From Symsagittifera roscoffensis (taxonomy: Eukaryota > Xenacoelomorpha > Acoela > Convolutidae): a stretch of 64,000 nt of DNA. Location of the stretch: contig NC_087071.1 in NCBI RefSeq assembly GCF_963678635.1, forward strand, positions 27,451,378 through 27,515,377, given 5' to 3'. Each line of letters starts with the position of its first letter. Positions within the stretch are counted from its first letter, which is position 1. A model generated the notes under the pieces. It was not told where the DNA came from. It saw nothing but the letters and a program-made list of their open reading frames with translations, and did no database searches. The position numbers and the translations under genes are program-made. Positions 13,201 to 24,180 of the stretch are shown here, in pieces.

Positions 13201-13900
13201 AGATTAGCAAAAACATAAATTGCTCTTGAAATTGATCTCAAATCATAAATTGCTCTTGAAATTCACAGTACTTAACCTGGTATTTTTCGTTTGTTATCTT
13301 TAAACATTTCAAGCCTTGTTGACTATGTTTGAAGGTTCAGTTTTTACCTAGTGCAATGGAAAATATAAAAAAATTCTAATTGGGAACTTGTTGACACTTG
13401 CCTGGACTATGTTTTTTTTGTTCTCGCCTGGAGTTGTTTTCCTCACGCAAATCATTATCGCATAGATTGATATATGTTAAGGGTAGGTACCGGATATCAC
13501 GCCAATGAGACTTCAAACTAAATTTTAAAATTCGGGTCTTAAAGCCAAACATTTTCTCTAAAAGTTGCCAAAAGCGAAGCTGCGCTTCGCAAACACTTAC
13601 AAGAACACGACCAAAAAGCAACTCAATGAATTGAAATAAGAAAAAGTAGAAACAAGCCTCGAATTAGTAAAAACTCGGCTAAGTGTAGGATTCGAATCAG
13701 CAATTTTGCAGCAGTTACTCTCACAAAAAAACTGCTCAGCCATTAATGCTTAAATTCTTCAAACACCAGCCATTAATAACCAAGCTACATATGCTGATAA
13801 ATGGCCTTTTCGATACCACAAAAAAGAGAACCAAATACAAACAGACGCTTTTTTGCATGTAATCGGTAAGCATAAACTCAAATTATGAATAACTTTTATT
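10266..13900. repeat. Local repeat A+B, copy 2
   Basis: Repeat A (10,266 to about 11,440) passes directly into repeat B (about 11,440-13,900). The same A-to-B order recurs at 18,457-22,534, so A and B are parts of one unit of about 3.6 kb. B contains a 10-base C run at 13,091-13,100 and a recurring minus-strand open frame (13,376-13,621) that I do not recognise. No protein domain, LTR or inverted terminus was found. It could be a non-autonomous transposon or a local segmental duplication. Confidence 0.85.
13676..13756 (-). other. tRNA-like pol III promoter boxes in repeat B, unit 1
   Basis: On the minus strand TGGCTGAGCAGT (13,731-13,742) resembles a pol III A box, GATTCGAATCC (13,687-13,697) a B box, and a T run follows about 20 bases later. 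Spacing fits a tRNA-like unit. Stems pair poorly, so this is at most a decayed tRNA or SINE relic, not a working tRNA gene. Confidence 0.3.
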
Positions 13901-16270
13901 CTTCAATCAATTGTTCAACTTTCAACTGAGAATTTAACAAACCAAAATTTCTTTTATAAGAGTCGGTGAACGTAGTTCAGACTCTTATTTAGGTCGTTTT
14001 TTTCGAATTCATGTTTTTCAAAAGAAATCTCAAAATACTCTGATAAATACGGAAGGTGCAATCATACGTATTAAAACTTTTATGAAATGAACGTCCTTTG
14101 ATTTCTCGGCTATTTTGAGTTAAATCTAATTTCAATGGGTTTTTTTTCAGAAAACAAGCCGGTGTATTTCAGTTTTTTTGCGTTCATTGATTCTTTACAA
14201 CTGTCTATTGGCTATGTTTGCTTCTGACTCGCAGATTTACGGCAGTATGGAAGTATACTATAAATTTTCTCTTACAAAGCGCGGTATGATATCTGATACT
14301 CTTTATACAAAATTGAGATCTTGTTTGTACATGTTTGACTAAATACTAAACTTATTTTAAGCAATCTTTCTGTGCTTTTAACAACAAAAAAATATTAACA
14401 ATCTTTAACCGCAAAAATCTCAAAAAACCCTTATTAAAGTTGAAAGTGCAAAATTGAAACAATCGCCAATCGGGAAAAAAAGTTCTTTGCGTCTTTAGTT
14501 TTGAGTTTCACTGATTTTAACTCATTGAGATAAGTAGAAACGTAAACATCTTCTTGTTTCGAGAGTGTATCTTAAATTTTAATTTTCCAGCAAAACAAGT
14601 AAGTTAACGCATCGATATATTTTTCATAGTTTACAAAAAATTCACGAAAAATTCTATCAAAAAAAAGTTCTTGAAAATCGAAGAGCTGTAAACATCTTTA
14701 TGATTTCTCTTCCAATCTCGAAAGCTGACAAATATCAACATACTCTCAAAATATTTTCCAATTGAACATCATATAAAGACAACAAGTGGTTGTGCAAGTA
14801 ATAGCTTAAAACAATTTTCAAAATTTTTGATTTTGTTAATATACACATGCGAGAGCCAATGTCTTGTAACAGGAAACTATACTTTTCCTACAAAACTTTT
14901 TTCACATAAGTTTTCATGAAACTGCATTAATGCCTATCATTTTCAAGTTTCAGGCCCTTTCCGACTTTTTATGGAGGTAGTGATTTTTGCAACCCATGGT
15001 TTGCGGTTCGAATCTCAGACAGTTCTTACTTTTTTCAGGATGAATGCATTGAAACCTTTTTCCGGGAAATTTCGTGTTGTCAGACTTCCATTTGTCTGCT
15101 TTACTTTTACCGGACTTTTTTGCCACATCGAGGAATTTTAATATATTTTGACGTTTTTTATTTCCTCAATTTCACTTCTTTTTTGTCTAAAAGCTTTATT
15201 TTGCTAACAGAATTTGAGCTAATGTTTTCCGCCTTAGTTAGTTTATTTTTGGTCACTTCAAGTGCAGAGAATTTTTGTTTTTTCAATTGAGACATTTTCG
15301 AAGCAGGTTTTAAACTTTCAAAATTAATTGTTTGAAATTTTTTTAAATTAATTGGTTATGTCAATTGTTGTTTTTGGCTCAATGGGGATTTAACCATATG
15401 TTATCCGCTCGGTGATCACTCATTTGTGTCTCTTCACTGTTTTTTTCCAAAAATATTTTCATCCCCCCCCCCCCCAATTTGTTATGTCCGTCTCATTGCG
15501 ATGTGCTAGCTTATAATTATGAGCTTGTGTTGCATCACAATTGATGAGAAGCTTCCTTTCTCTGGACTCTAATACAGATTAGCAAAAACATAAATTGCTC
15601 TTGAAATTGATCTCAAATCATAAATTGCTCTTGAAATTCACAGAACTTAACCTGGTATTTTTCGTTTGTTATCTTTAAACATTTCAAGCCTTGTTGACTA
15701 TGTTTGAAGGTTCAGTTTTTACCTAGTGCAATGGAAAATATAAAAAAATTCTAATTGGGAACTTGTTGACACTTGCCTGGACTATGTTTTTTTTGTTCTC
15801 GCCTGGAGTTGTTTTCCTCACGCAAATCATTATCGCATAGATTGATATATGTTAGGGGTAGGTACCGGATATCACGCCAATGAGACTTCAAACTAAATTT
15901 TAAAATTCGGGTCTTAAAGCCAAACATTTTCTCTAAAAGTTGCCAAAAGCGAAGCTGGGCTTCGCAAACACTTACAAGAACACGACCAAAAAGCAACTCA
16001 ATGAATTGAAATAAGAAAAAGTAGAAACAAGCCTCGAATTAGTAAAAACTCGGCTAAGTGTAGGATTCGAATCAGCAATTTTGCAGCAGTTACTCTCACA
16101 AAAAAACTGCTCAGCCATTAATGCTTAAATTCTTCAAACACCAGCCATTAATAACCAAGCTACATATGCTGATAAATGGCCCTCTCGATACCACAAAAAA
16201 GAGAACCAAATACAAACAGACGCTTTTTTGCATGTAATCGGTAAGCATAAACTCAAATTATGAATAACTT
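13901..16270. repeat. Tandem duplicate of repeat B
   Basis: Starting at CTTCAATCAA (13,901, matching 11,529) and ending at TGAATAACTT (16,270, matching 13,900), about 2.37 kb is repeated head to tail with only scattered differences, for example a C run of 13 bases at 15,463-15,475 against 10 in the first unit. The near identity means a recent duplication or a collapsed or expanded assembly. Confidence 0.9.
16045..16125 (-). other. tRNA-like pol III promoter boxes in repeat B, unit 2
   Basis: The same A-box-like (16,106-16,117) and B-box-like (16,062-16,072) pair is carried by the second tandem unit. In repeat copy 3 the similarity ends right after the B-box-like segment (about 22,534). Confidence 0.3.
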
Positions 16271-17312
16271 GTGCAATTCAAAAAAAAATTGCAAGATACC
16301 TTGAGTTGAAAAGTTTCTGAAATTGAGCTTTTTATCATTGCACTGCTATTTGAAACAATTAACTTTTTTTCGGTTATTTTGATTAATTGAAAATGGATCA
16401 ACGGTCATTTTTCTACTTAGTTAGAGCTAAAGCACGTATGACATGATACTGCTGCCACAGCTTACCGACTCAAAAATGCCGCCAAAAGCAGCAATTATTT
16501 TACACGCTGTTTCGCAAATGTAATGAATTATGATAAAATTGCAGGGTGTTTCAGCAAAATTTCTCCAGTTGATGAACTTTCTTCACCGGTAATTAACAGT
16601 GGATGAAAAAATTCGGACTGCTATGAAGGGCGTGATAATTTTTAACGTTGTCTTTTCGGAAACCTTTTGAAAAATCTATTTTCGCTCAATTTTGATTGTT
16701 CGCGGTTTTGAGTTTTACGTCAAAGCGTTTACGTCAAACTTATCTAGCGTTTACGTCAAATTTTGATGCGAGTTTCGAGTTGATGACAGCTCTTGTGTCT
16801 CTTATGCTTTTTCAGACCTGTCTCACATGAGATTACTGAGTTACCATGCATCGGAGAAGTTCTTTTTTTTCAAAACTATTGATGTGGTAAAATCGATTAA
16901 ACTGTATTGTAAAACTGCAATAGTGTAAAATCGTTGAAGAAAACGCTATTGGAAACAATGGGTTTTAATTTTGAAATGATCTGAAAAAAAAATCTCACAG
17001 CCTTTAAACATTCTTAATACAATTCTCTTATATATGTTGTGGTGTTTTTCAGAGCCGATGAACATGGCTTAGACTCTTACATAGGTCGTGATACTTTTTC
17101 GTTCATGAAAAGTCTTTTAAATGTTTAGGCTCAAATTTACGTTCTCGTGCTTTGACTTTGTTTTCAGTTCTTTTCAGTTCTCTATGATGGGGCAAATTCC
17201 AATATAGAAACTCAAAGTAGATATATTTTTTTAAATCGACAATTGAATTTTGATTTTTTTTCCACACAACAAGTAGGTAGCTTTGTCTGTGTCAAAACAA
17301 AAAAGAAAAAAA
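16271..17312. other. AT-rich stretch without gene
   Basis: Nothing supportable. Short duplicated words occur (GCGTTTACGTCAAA appears twice near 16,728-16,760), but there is no coding signal. Confidence 0.5.
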
Positions 17313-17496
17313 TGGCCGAGTGGGTTAGGCAAACGTCTTTCAACACGGGGATCATGCGACTGAGTCCCGTTACGGTCATAGTTGAAGAGTCATCCGCCTT
17401 CGCTAGGTGATACTGTCTGCGGCAAAATGCATGAGATCACCCTCACCCACGGTTAGTTCTGCATCGAGCAGATCAGGTGGCTAATTAAAAAAAATA
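17313..17496 (+). mobile_element. tRNA-derived SINE-like element
   Basis: The head contains TGGCCGAGTGGG at 17,313-17,324, a good pol III A box of Leu/Ser tRNA type, and GACTGAGTCCC at 17,358-17,368, a weakened B box. A body of about 110 bases of more balanced composition follows and ends in an A-rich tail near 17,488-17,496. Head, body and A tail are the hallmarks of a tRNA-derived SINE. Only one copy is in the window, so family membership cannot be tested here. Confidence 0.55.
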
Positions 17497-18072
17497 TGAT
17501 CCAGTGTTTGTCTCAACTTCTGAAAAAAGTGTGGAGTACTTATGCCTTGGTTGCTTCTTTTTTGTATCAATGTTCGTCGATAGAAATAATAGTTCTTAAC
17601 GAATATGTTTTTTGTATCGCATTGGAGTTATTGGCTCCCTGCTATTAAATTTTTTCACTTTGGCTTACTTTCTCAAAAAGTGTCAATCGCAACCGATGTA
17701 GCTAGATTATTTCTATGTCATGATCTACGCCAAAAGTCAACCGAATGTTTCTTCAGATCACTTCAGATCAAATAGTTCACTTCATTTCGACTGTTCCAAA
17801 TTTTTTGTTTTGTAAGGAAGGATTCTACAAGTTTGGGTATGACAAAAAAATCTTTGTCATAACCTAAATAGTTAGCATTCCATTTTTTTTGCGAATGGAC
17901 AATGTGAACAAAAAAATGAGGCAAAAAGGAAAAATGTTAAAATTTATTCGCGCTCAATTTTGATTTTTAGCGGTTTGAGTTTTGGTTATTTTCTAAATTC
18001 AATTCATTTGCTTTGTTAATAGGAAAAAAACTACATCGAATGATAAGCAAAAACAAAAAGATCAAGAAAATG
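17497..18072. other. AT-rich stretch without gene
   Basis: No coding or RNA feature is supported. A direct repeat CTTCAGATCA occurs twice near 17,752-17,770. Confidence 0.5.
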
Positions 18073-18276
18073 GGCTCTTTTTCCTTTTCCCCCCCCACCT
18101 CACTCAAACATGATTTTTATGGTCTAACGAGTGGTTTTACAAGGTTAATTATGAAGTTCAAATATGTTTGTCATGGCCTAATTAGTCTGTATGGCAATTT
18201 TCATAACAATCGGACAAAATGAACAGTAACTTCAAATATAAAAATTTGCAGGTGGGGGGGAAAAGGAAAAAGAGCC
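18073..18276. mobile_element. Merlin-type MITE with perfect 8-bp target duplication
   Basis: A 204-bp element has terminal inverted repeats of about 27 bp (18,073-18,100 and 18,250-18,276), beginning GGCTCTTTTTCCTTTT and differing by one base in the C run. The flanks are identical 8-mers, agaaaatg at 18,065-18,072 and at 18,277-18,284. The ends resemble those of the Merlin element at 1,998-3,105 (GGCTCTTTTCC, then a C tract), and 8 bp is the Merlin duplication size. It has no coding capacity, so it would have been moved in trans by a Merlin transposase. Confidence 0.85.
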
Positions 18277-18456
18277 AGAAAATGGTATCGACCTCTGATT
18301 TTAGAATTGATTTAATTATCAGCTTTCCCAGCGAAAATTTTTTCAATAGCTTTTGATCGATTTTCTCAAATTCGATTAACTTGATAAGCAAACGCCAGTC
18401 AAAATTTTTTTCAGAATTTCAGAGATACTGGAGTGCGTTTGTTTTTCTTTGAATTC

Positions 18457-21400
18457 AGTTGGTTTTTATTGGAGTATAAAATTTGAACCTGGAGTTGAGT
18501 TTATTCTGTTTGGACGAACACAAACTTGAGATCATTTGTTCTTGAATTCCCTCAATGCCATTACGTTTTCCAAAGATCAAATTATTCCTCCATAAATTTC
18601 AACTAAACATTTCCCAGGTGAACACAATAAATTACAATTTATAGACAAAATTTATGTGAAAAAGAAAACGCTTTCCTTGGATGAAAGGCCCGATTTTCAG
18701 TATAGACGTCATGTAGTCTAGACCAATCAATTTTTTTTTCAATTATCATAAAGAACTGAAAAATATTTAAACGGTACTGGGAATGCTGAAACGATCTTAT
18801 TTCAAACTAAAAGACTACGAACGAGCGACAGTGGTGATGGTGCAGGAAACGAAAATTATTCTAAATATTCGCCAAGCTTTTGATAAGCATAACAGACCCC
18901 AATATCTTCAAGCTTTGGTTTTTATTGAAAGTTTACTACCGATGATTTATACATACAACGCAAGATATTTTGCAACTCATGAACATTTTTCAAAAAAAAC
19001 ATAGTTTTACACACAACTCCTATTTTAAAAAAAACGATTGAAACTTACCTCGTTTCTGTTTCAAAAAGCAATATGTAGGAACAAGTTTGCAGGGTTGTGG
19101 CGTAGTGTGGTTGAACGATGCAACTTTTTTCCAAACAAACTTGCCATGGTTAATGCTATTTAAGGTGGCACTTTTGAATCGATAGGCTATATCGCAAGAA
19201 CCTTGGCATTTGATTAGTAATAGACTAACACAGCTGATGCTTTTCAAATTCATCATTTGAACCAAAAACTAGTTGTTTTTTTCATACAATAATATAGTAG
19301 TCAAAAAAATTTTCGGATAATTTTCAACTAGAATTAATTTGCAAAATTTTTGAATTTATACGCATTTCCTTTTTTAATTTCCAACTCATTACACGCAAAA
19401 TAAGAATGGCCGATTTAAGTTAATTATATTGCAAAAGATCAACAGCAAATTTTAAGCCTTTTAAAGCTTCGGAACCTTTGCCGCGTTCTCGCACGGGTTT
19501 ACAAAATAGTCATTAAACCAAAATAGCAAAATTTAAGTATTTTTCAACAAAATGATTTATCACATATTGATGGGTGATTTTTATTTAATAAACAATTATC
19601 AACTTTTTAACAAGTTTTTTTAAAGACTTTCTTATATCATCCGAAAAAATTTATTGTCATGCGTTCAAACTTTAAAACAATACTTCATCTTTGTTTTTTT
19701 TTCGGGAGGGCTTCAAATTTTTGCTATTACTGCATAAACAGATGTTAAATCTGTCATACAAACCAATCAATTTGATTTGAGGCATGTTATTTGGTCTGCT
19801 TAGTACTTTGCTCCTCGAAAAATAGATAACTTTGAACTTCATTTTACGTTTCGAGGGAGGGGGATCGATTAGAAAAAAAAACCCTTTTAACAACTCTACA
19901 TATACCTCAAAAACAGTCAAATCTTTCAAGACTTTACCCCCTGGTAGAAAATCAAATTTCAATCGAAACTTACTTCTGATATCTTCTGATAAAACTCACT
20001 AACAACGCGTAAGCGGAATCGCAAATATTTAAACAGTCTTGAAAAATTTTTCAGAATTTAGTTCAGGGCATGCTGTTAAGTCTCTTCAATTCTACTCTTT
20101 ACAATATGTATAGCACTTTCCACTTCAAATAAACAAGTGGGGTTGGCCTTTAAAAAAAACAATTTTGAAAGCGAACACTATTGGCCTTCAAAAAAAAATT
20201 TTTTTTTGCGATTTTGAAAGCGAACTCTACTCCAAATGCTTTGTAAGGCCGTCTGAACAATCAGTGCTTCACCCTGATTTGAACAATAACGTTTGTTCTT
20301 CAATCAATTTTTCAACTTTCAACTGAGAATTCAACAAACCAAAACTTCTTTTATAAGAGTCGGTGAACGTAGTTCAAACTCTTATTTAGGTCGTTTTTTT
20401 CGAGTTCATGTTTTTCAAAAGAAATCTCAAAATACTCTGATAAGTACGGAAGGCGCAATCATACGTAAAAATAAATTTTTGAAATGAATGTTCTTTGATT
20501 TCTCGGCTATTTTGTGTTAAATCTAATTTCAATGGGTTTTTTTCAGAAATCAAGCCGGTGTATTTCAGTTTTTTGCGTTCATTGATTCTTTACAACTGTC
20601 TATTGGCTATGTTTGCTTCTGACTCGCAGATTTACGGCAGTATGGAAGTATACTATAAATTTTCTCTTACAAAGCGCGGTATGATATCTGATACTCATTA
20701 TACAAAAATGAGATCTTGTTTGTACATGTTTGACTAAATACTAAACTTATTTTAAACAACCTTTCTGTGCTTTTAACAACAAAAAAATAACAACAATCTT
20801 TAACCGCAAAAACCTCACAAAATCCTTTATTAAAGTTGAAATTGCAAAATTGAAACAATCGCCAATCGGGAAAAAAAGTTCTTTGCGTCTTTAGTTTTGA
20901 GTTTCACTGATTTTAACTCTTTGAGATGAGTAGAAACGTAAACATCTTCTGGTTTCGATAGTGTATCTTAACTTTTTAACTTCCAGCAAAACAAGTAAGT
21001 TAACGCATCGATATTTTTTTCATTGTTTACAAAAAATTAACGAAAAGTTCTATCAAAAAAAGTTCTTGAAAATCAAAGAGCTGTAAACAGCTTTATGATT
21101 TCTCTTCCAATCTCGAAAGATGACAAATATCAACAAACTCTCAAAATATTTTCCAATTTTTGTTAAACGATGTCAAATTTTTGGAAATTGAACATCAGAT
21201 AACGACAAAAAGTGGTTGTGCAAGTAGTAGTTTAAAACAATTTTCAAAATTTTTGATTTTGTTAATATACACATGCGAGCGCCAATGTCTTGTAACAGGA
21301 AACTAGACTTTTCCTACAAATCTTTTTTCACATAAGTTTTCATGAAACTGCATTAATGTCTATCCTTTGCAAGTTTCAGGCCCTTTCCGACTTTTTATGG

Positions 21401-22534
21401 AGGTAGTGATTTTTGCACCCCATGGTTTGCGGTTCGAATCTCAGACAGTTCTTACTTATTTCAGGATGAGGGCATTGAAAGCTTTTTCCGGGAAATTTCG
21501 TGTTGTCAGACTTCCTTTTGTCTGCTTTACTTTTACCGGCTTTTTTGCCACATCAAGGAATTTTAATATGTTTTGACGTTTTTTATTTCCTGGATTTCAC
21601 TTTTTTTTGCCTAAAAGTTTTATTTTGCTAACACAATTTGAGCTAATGTTTTCCGCCTTAGTTAGTTTATTTTTGGTCATTTCAAGAGCAGAGAATTTTA
21701 GTTCTTTTAATTGAGGCATTTTCGAAGCAGGTTTTAAACTTTTCAAACTTAATTGTTTGAAATTTTCTTAAATAATTGGTTATGTCATTTGTTGTTTTTG
21801 GCTCAATGGGGTTTTAACCATATGTTATCCGCTCGGTGACCACTAATTTGTGTTTCTTCACTGTTTTTTTTTCTGAAAATAATTTCTTTTCCCCTCCCCC
21901 CCCCCCCCCCCCCCCCCCAATTTGTTATGTCTGTCTCATTGCGATAATCTAGTTTATAATTATGAGCTTGTGATGCATCACAATTGACGTAAGCTTCATT
22001 TCTCTGGACTCTAAAACAGATTAGCAAAATCATAAATTGCTCTTGAAATTGATCTTAAATCATAAATTGCTCTTGAAATTCACAGAACTTAACCTGGTTT
22101 TTTTCGTTTGTTATCTTTAAACATTTCAAGCCTTCTGTTGACTATGTTTGAAGGTTCAGTTTTTACCTAGTACAATGGAAAATATAAGAAAATTCTATTT
22201 GGAAACTTGTTGACACTTGCCTGGACTATGTTTTTTTTGTTCTCACCTGGAGTTGTTTTCCTCACGCAAATCATTATCGCATAGATTGATATATATTAAG
22301 GGTAGGTACCGGATATCACGCCGATGAGACTTCAAACTGAATTTTAAAATTCGGGTCTTAAAGCCAAACATTTTCTCTAAAAGTTGCCAAAAGCGAAGCT
22401 GTGCTTCGCAAACACTTACAAGAACACGACCAAAAAGCAACTCAATGAATTGAAATAAGAAAAAGTAGAAACAAGCCTCGAATTAGTAAAAACTCGGCTA
22501 AATGTAGAATTCGAATCAGCAATTTTGCAGCAAA
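18457..22534. repeat. Local repeat A+B, copy 3, with insertion
   Basis: It matches repeat copy 2 from TCAGTTGG (10,537 there) through repeat B, but lacks the first ~270 bp of A and stops just after the GAATCAGCAATTTTGCAGCA segment. It is interrupted at 19,367-20,211. It is more diverged than the two tandem B units are from each other, and it carries the longest C run (21,896-21,918, 23 bases). Confidence 0.85.
19367..20211. repeat. 845-bp insertion in repeat copy 3
   Basis: Copy 2 reads ACGCATTTTGAAAGCGAAC without a break at 11,440. In copy 3 the two halves are separated by about 845 bp. The inserted DNA is AT-rich, has no recognised coding content, and ends with a partial direct repeat (ATTTTGAAAGCGAAC at about 20,163 and 20,211). 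It is either an insertion here or a deletion in copy 2; copy 1 ends before this point and cannot decide. Confidence 0.6.
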
Positions 22535-22734
22535 ACAAATTGTTTTTCAACTAAAACCACGAAAACCGATTATGTTCACAGCGAATGCTTCAAAAAATAC
22601 ATAAGGATATTGTCAACCAAATAAAGATTCAATTTGTTATAATCTACCATTACATACACATGATGAAGACCACTTTCATCACCCACAAATTTTTAAATTA
22701 GCTTCCTGTACACATAATAAATGGATTTTAAACA

Positions 22735-23340
22735 GAGATAAAAGGCATAATGAAATTTATCAAAAATAACAAAAAAATTGTTACAAAGACAAAATGTAAA
22801 CACCCAAATAAATTCACGATTCAGCTACGGACTTGAAAAAAAAAGGAAAATACGTTTTAATTCCAAGTTTTACAACACAAAAATGTATTTTTAAAAAACT
22901 ACAACTATTCCGAAAAGAACAATATCAAATAATTGATAACCCCACTGATGTAACATACAAACTTACAGATTCAACAAAAGAGAAAACGTTCAACACAGAA
23001 AATCTTCTACCGTATTATCCATAAGCGTACGCTCTTCGCGAGTTAACTCAATTATACTCGTTGTTCAAAATAATTCCGATTCCAAACAAAATGAAAACAC
23101 TGATATAAACTCTAATCTACAAACACTTCAACAAAACATAGAACATAATTAAATTACCAAACACCCCCCCACCCACCAATTTGGATAACAAAACACCTCA
23201 AACAAAAAAAACGGAAAATTAGTAGAAAAAAAAACTACCACAAGATCACAAAGAGAAATCTCAACATAGACAACTCCGCAACTCCGAAGTCAGCCACGAA
23301 AAGATTATGAAATATTCATTCCACAATCTAAAATATTAAA
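22735..23340 (+). pseudogene. Integrase C-terminus (Pol end), family E, broken
   Basis: The open stretch 22,833-23,024 has the form of a retroelement integrase C-terminal region: GKYVLIPS, then a basic linker, YQIIDNPTDVTYKL and a terminal NTENLLPYYP motif, the usual position where pol ends. A degenerate His/Arg-rich helix precedes it from about 22,735, and Gln/Arg-rich residues follow to about 23,340 with stops. Catalytic residues are not present in this fragment. The intact-looking end helps order the family: integrase lies upstream of the envelope gene. Confidence 0.65.
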
Positions 23341-23429
23341 GAAAGATGAATTTCAGAATTTTAATTATTATTTTCACCTCTTCAAATCATTTTGAACACA
23401 AGTAAATTTTCTCAAACCCCCAGTTCAAT

Positions 23430-24180
23430 TTAATGTTCCTCAGTCACCAATAGCAAACCCTTTAGACCTTTCCAGCAGTACAATTCAAGATACTCCCCCC
23501 ACCGCTTCACAATATACCATCAGACTACTTAGGTTCAACTCCCCATCAGAACAAACTCGAGAAAATCATTTTAATCTCCCAGCTACTACAGAACGTCTCC
23601 CATATTGGGTGACACACACTTACACTCAAGGCGAACAAAATTTAGTAAACGACCCAATTGACGTTTCATCCGACACCACATCAACACTACTAAAAACACT
23701 ATCACCTCCCTCAAACCCTGTTTAAGTCAAATATCACCAACACTACTCCCTTTAAATTTTCCTACAAATCTCGACGCTCGATATCGAGAACATTCATCTA
23801 ACAGTACACCCCTACGATTAGATTGGAATACATTCGTAGCACTCCCTCCATTATTTGGTCAACATCACGAAAGTAACAGATTACACAACTGGGCACTGAA
23901 CAGATTACAATATCGTCAAAATATCCACAAAGATATACAAGAACATAAAATACAAATACTCACACAAGATAATCTAACACTACAATTTGAAATCACAGTA
24001 AGACTAAATAATATAGTTCCATTCCCCCTAGCCCCTCCAATTATAACAGCTCTATCTTTATCTCCTCCATTCATAAAAACAGAAATCATTTACAAATACG
24101 GTAGATATACCAAAAAGAAAATCGGATATATAACTTTTTATAACCCATACTCAGAATTATCATACACATGTATATTCTAA
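23430..24180 (+). pseudogene. Unrecognised ORF-X between integrase and envelope
   Basis: Frames with few stops run through this interval and are rich in Pro, Ser and Thr in the first half. The second half (about 23,730-24,180) is open and includes RLDWNTFVALPPLFG and LTLQFEITVRL, before a stop just upstream of the envelope start region. I do not recognise a domain. It could be the missing N-terminal part of a Pol extension, an accessory gene or a spacer ORF. It is not repeated elsewhere in the window in recognisable form. Confidence 0.4.

Noticed and set aside
13376-13621. Minus-strand 81-codon frame repeated three times in repeat B
   Set aside because: It recurs only because the DNA repeats. 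The third copy lacks the stop and part of the end, and no domain is visible.
21896-21918. Long C run as a transposon end
   Set aside because: It lies in the middle of repeat B and varies in length between copies (10, 13 and 23). No matching inverted repeat is nearby, unlike the Merlin ends.
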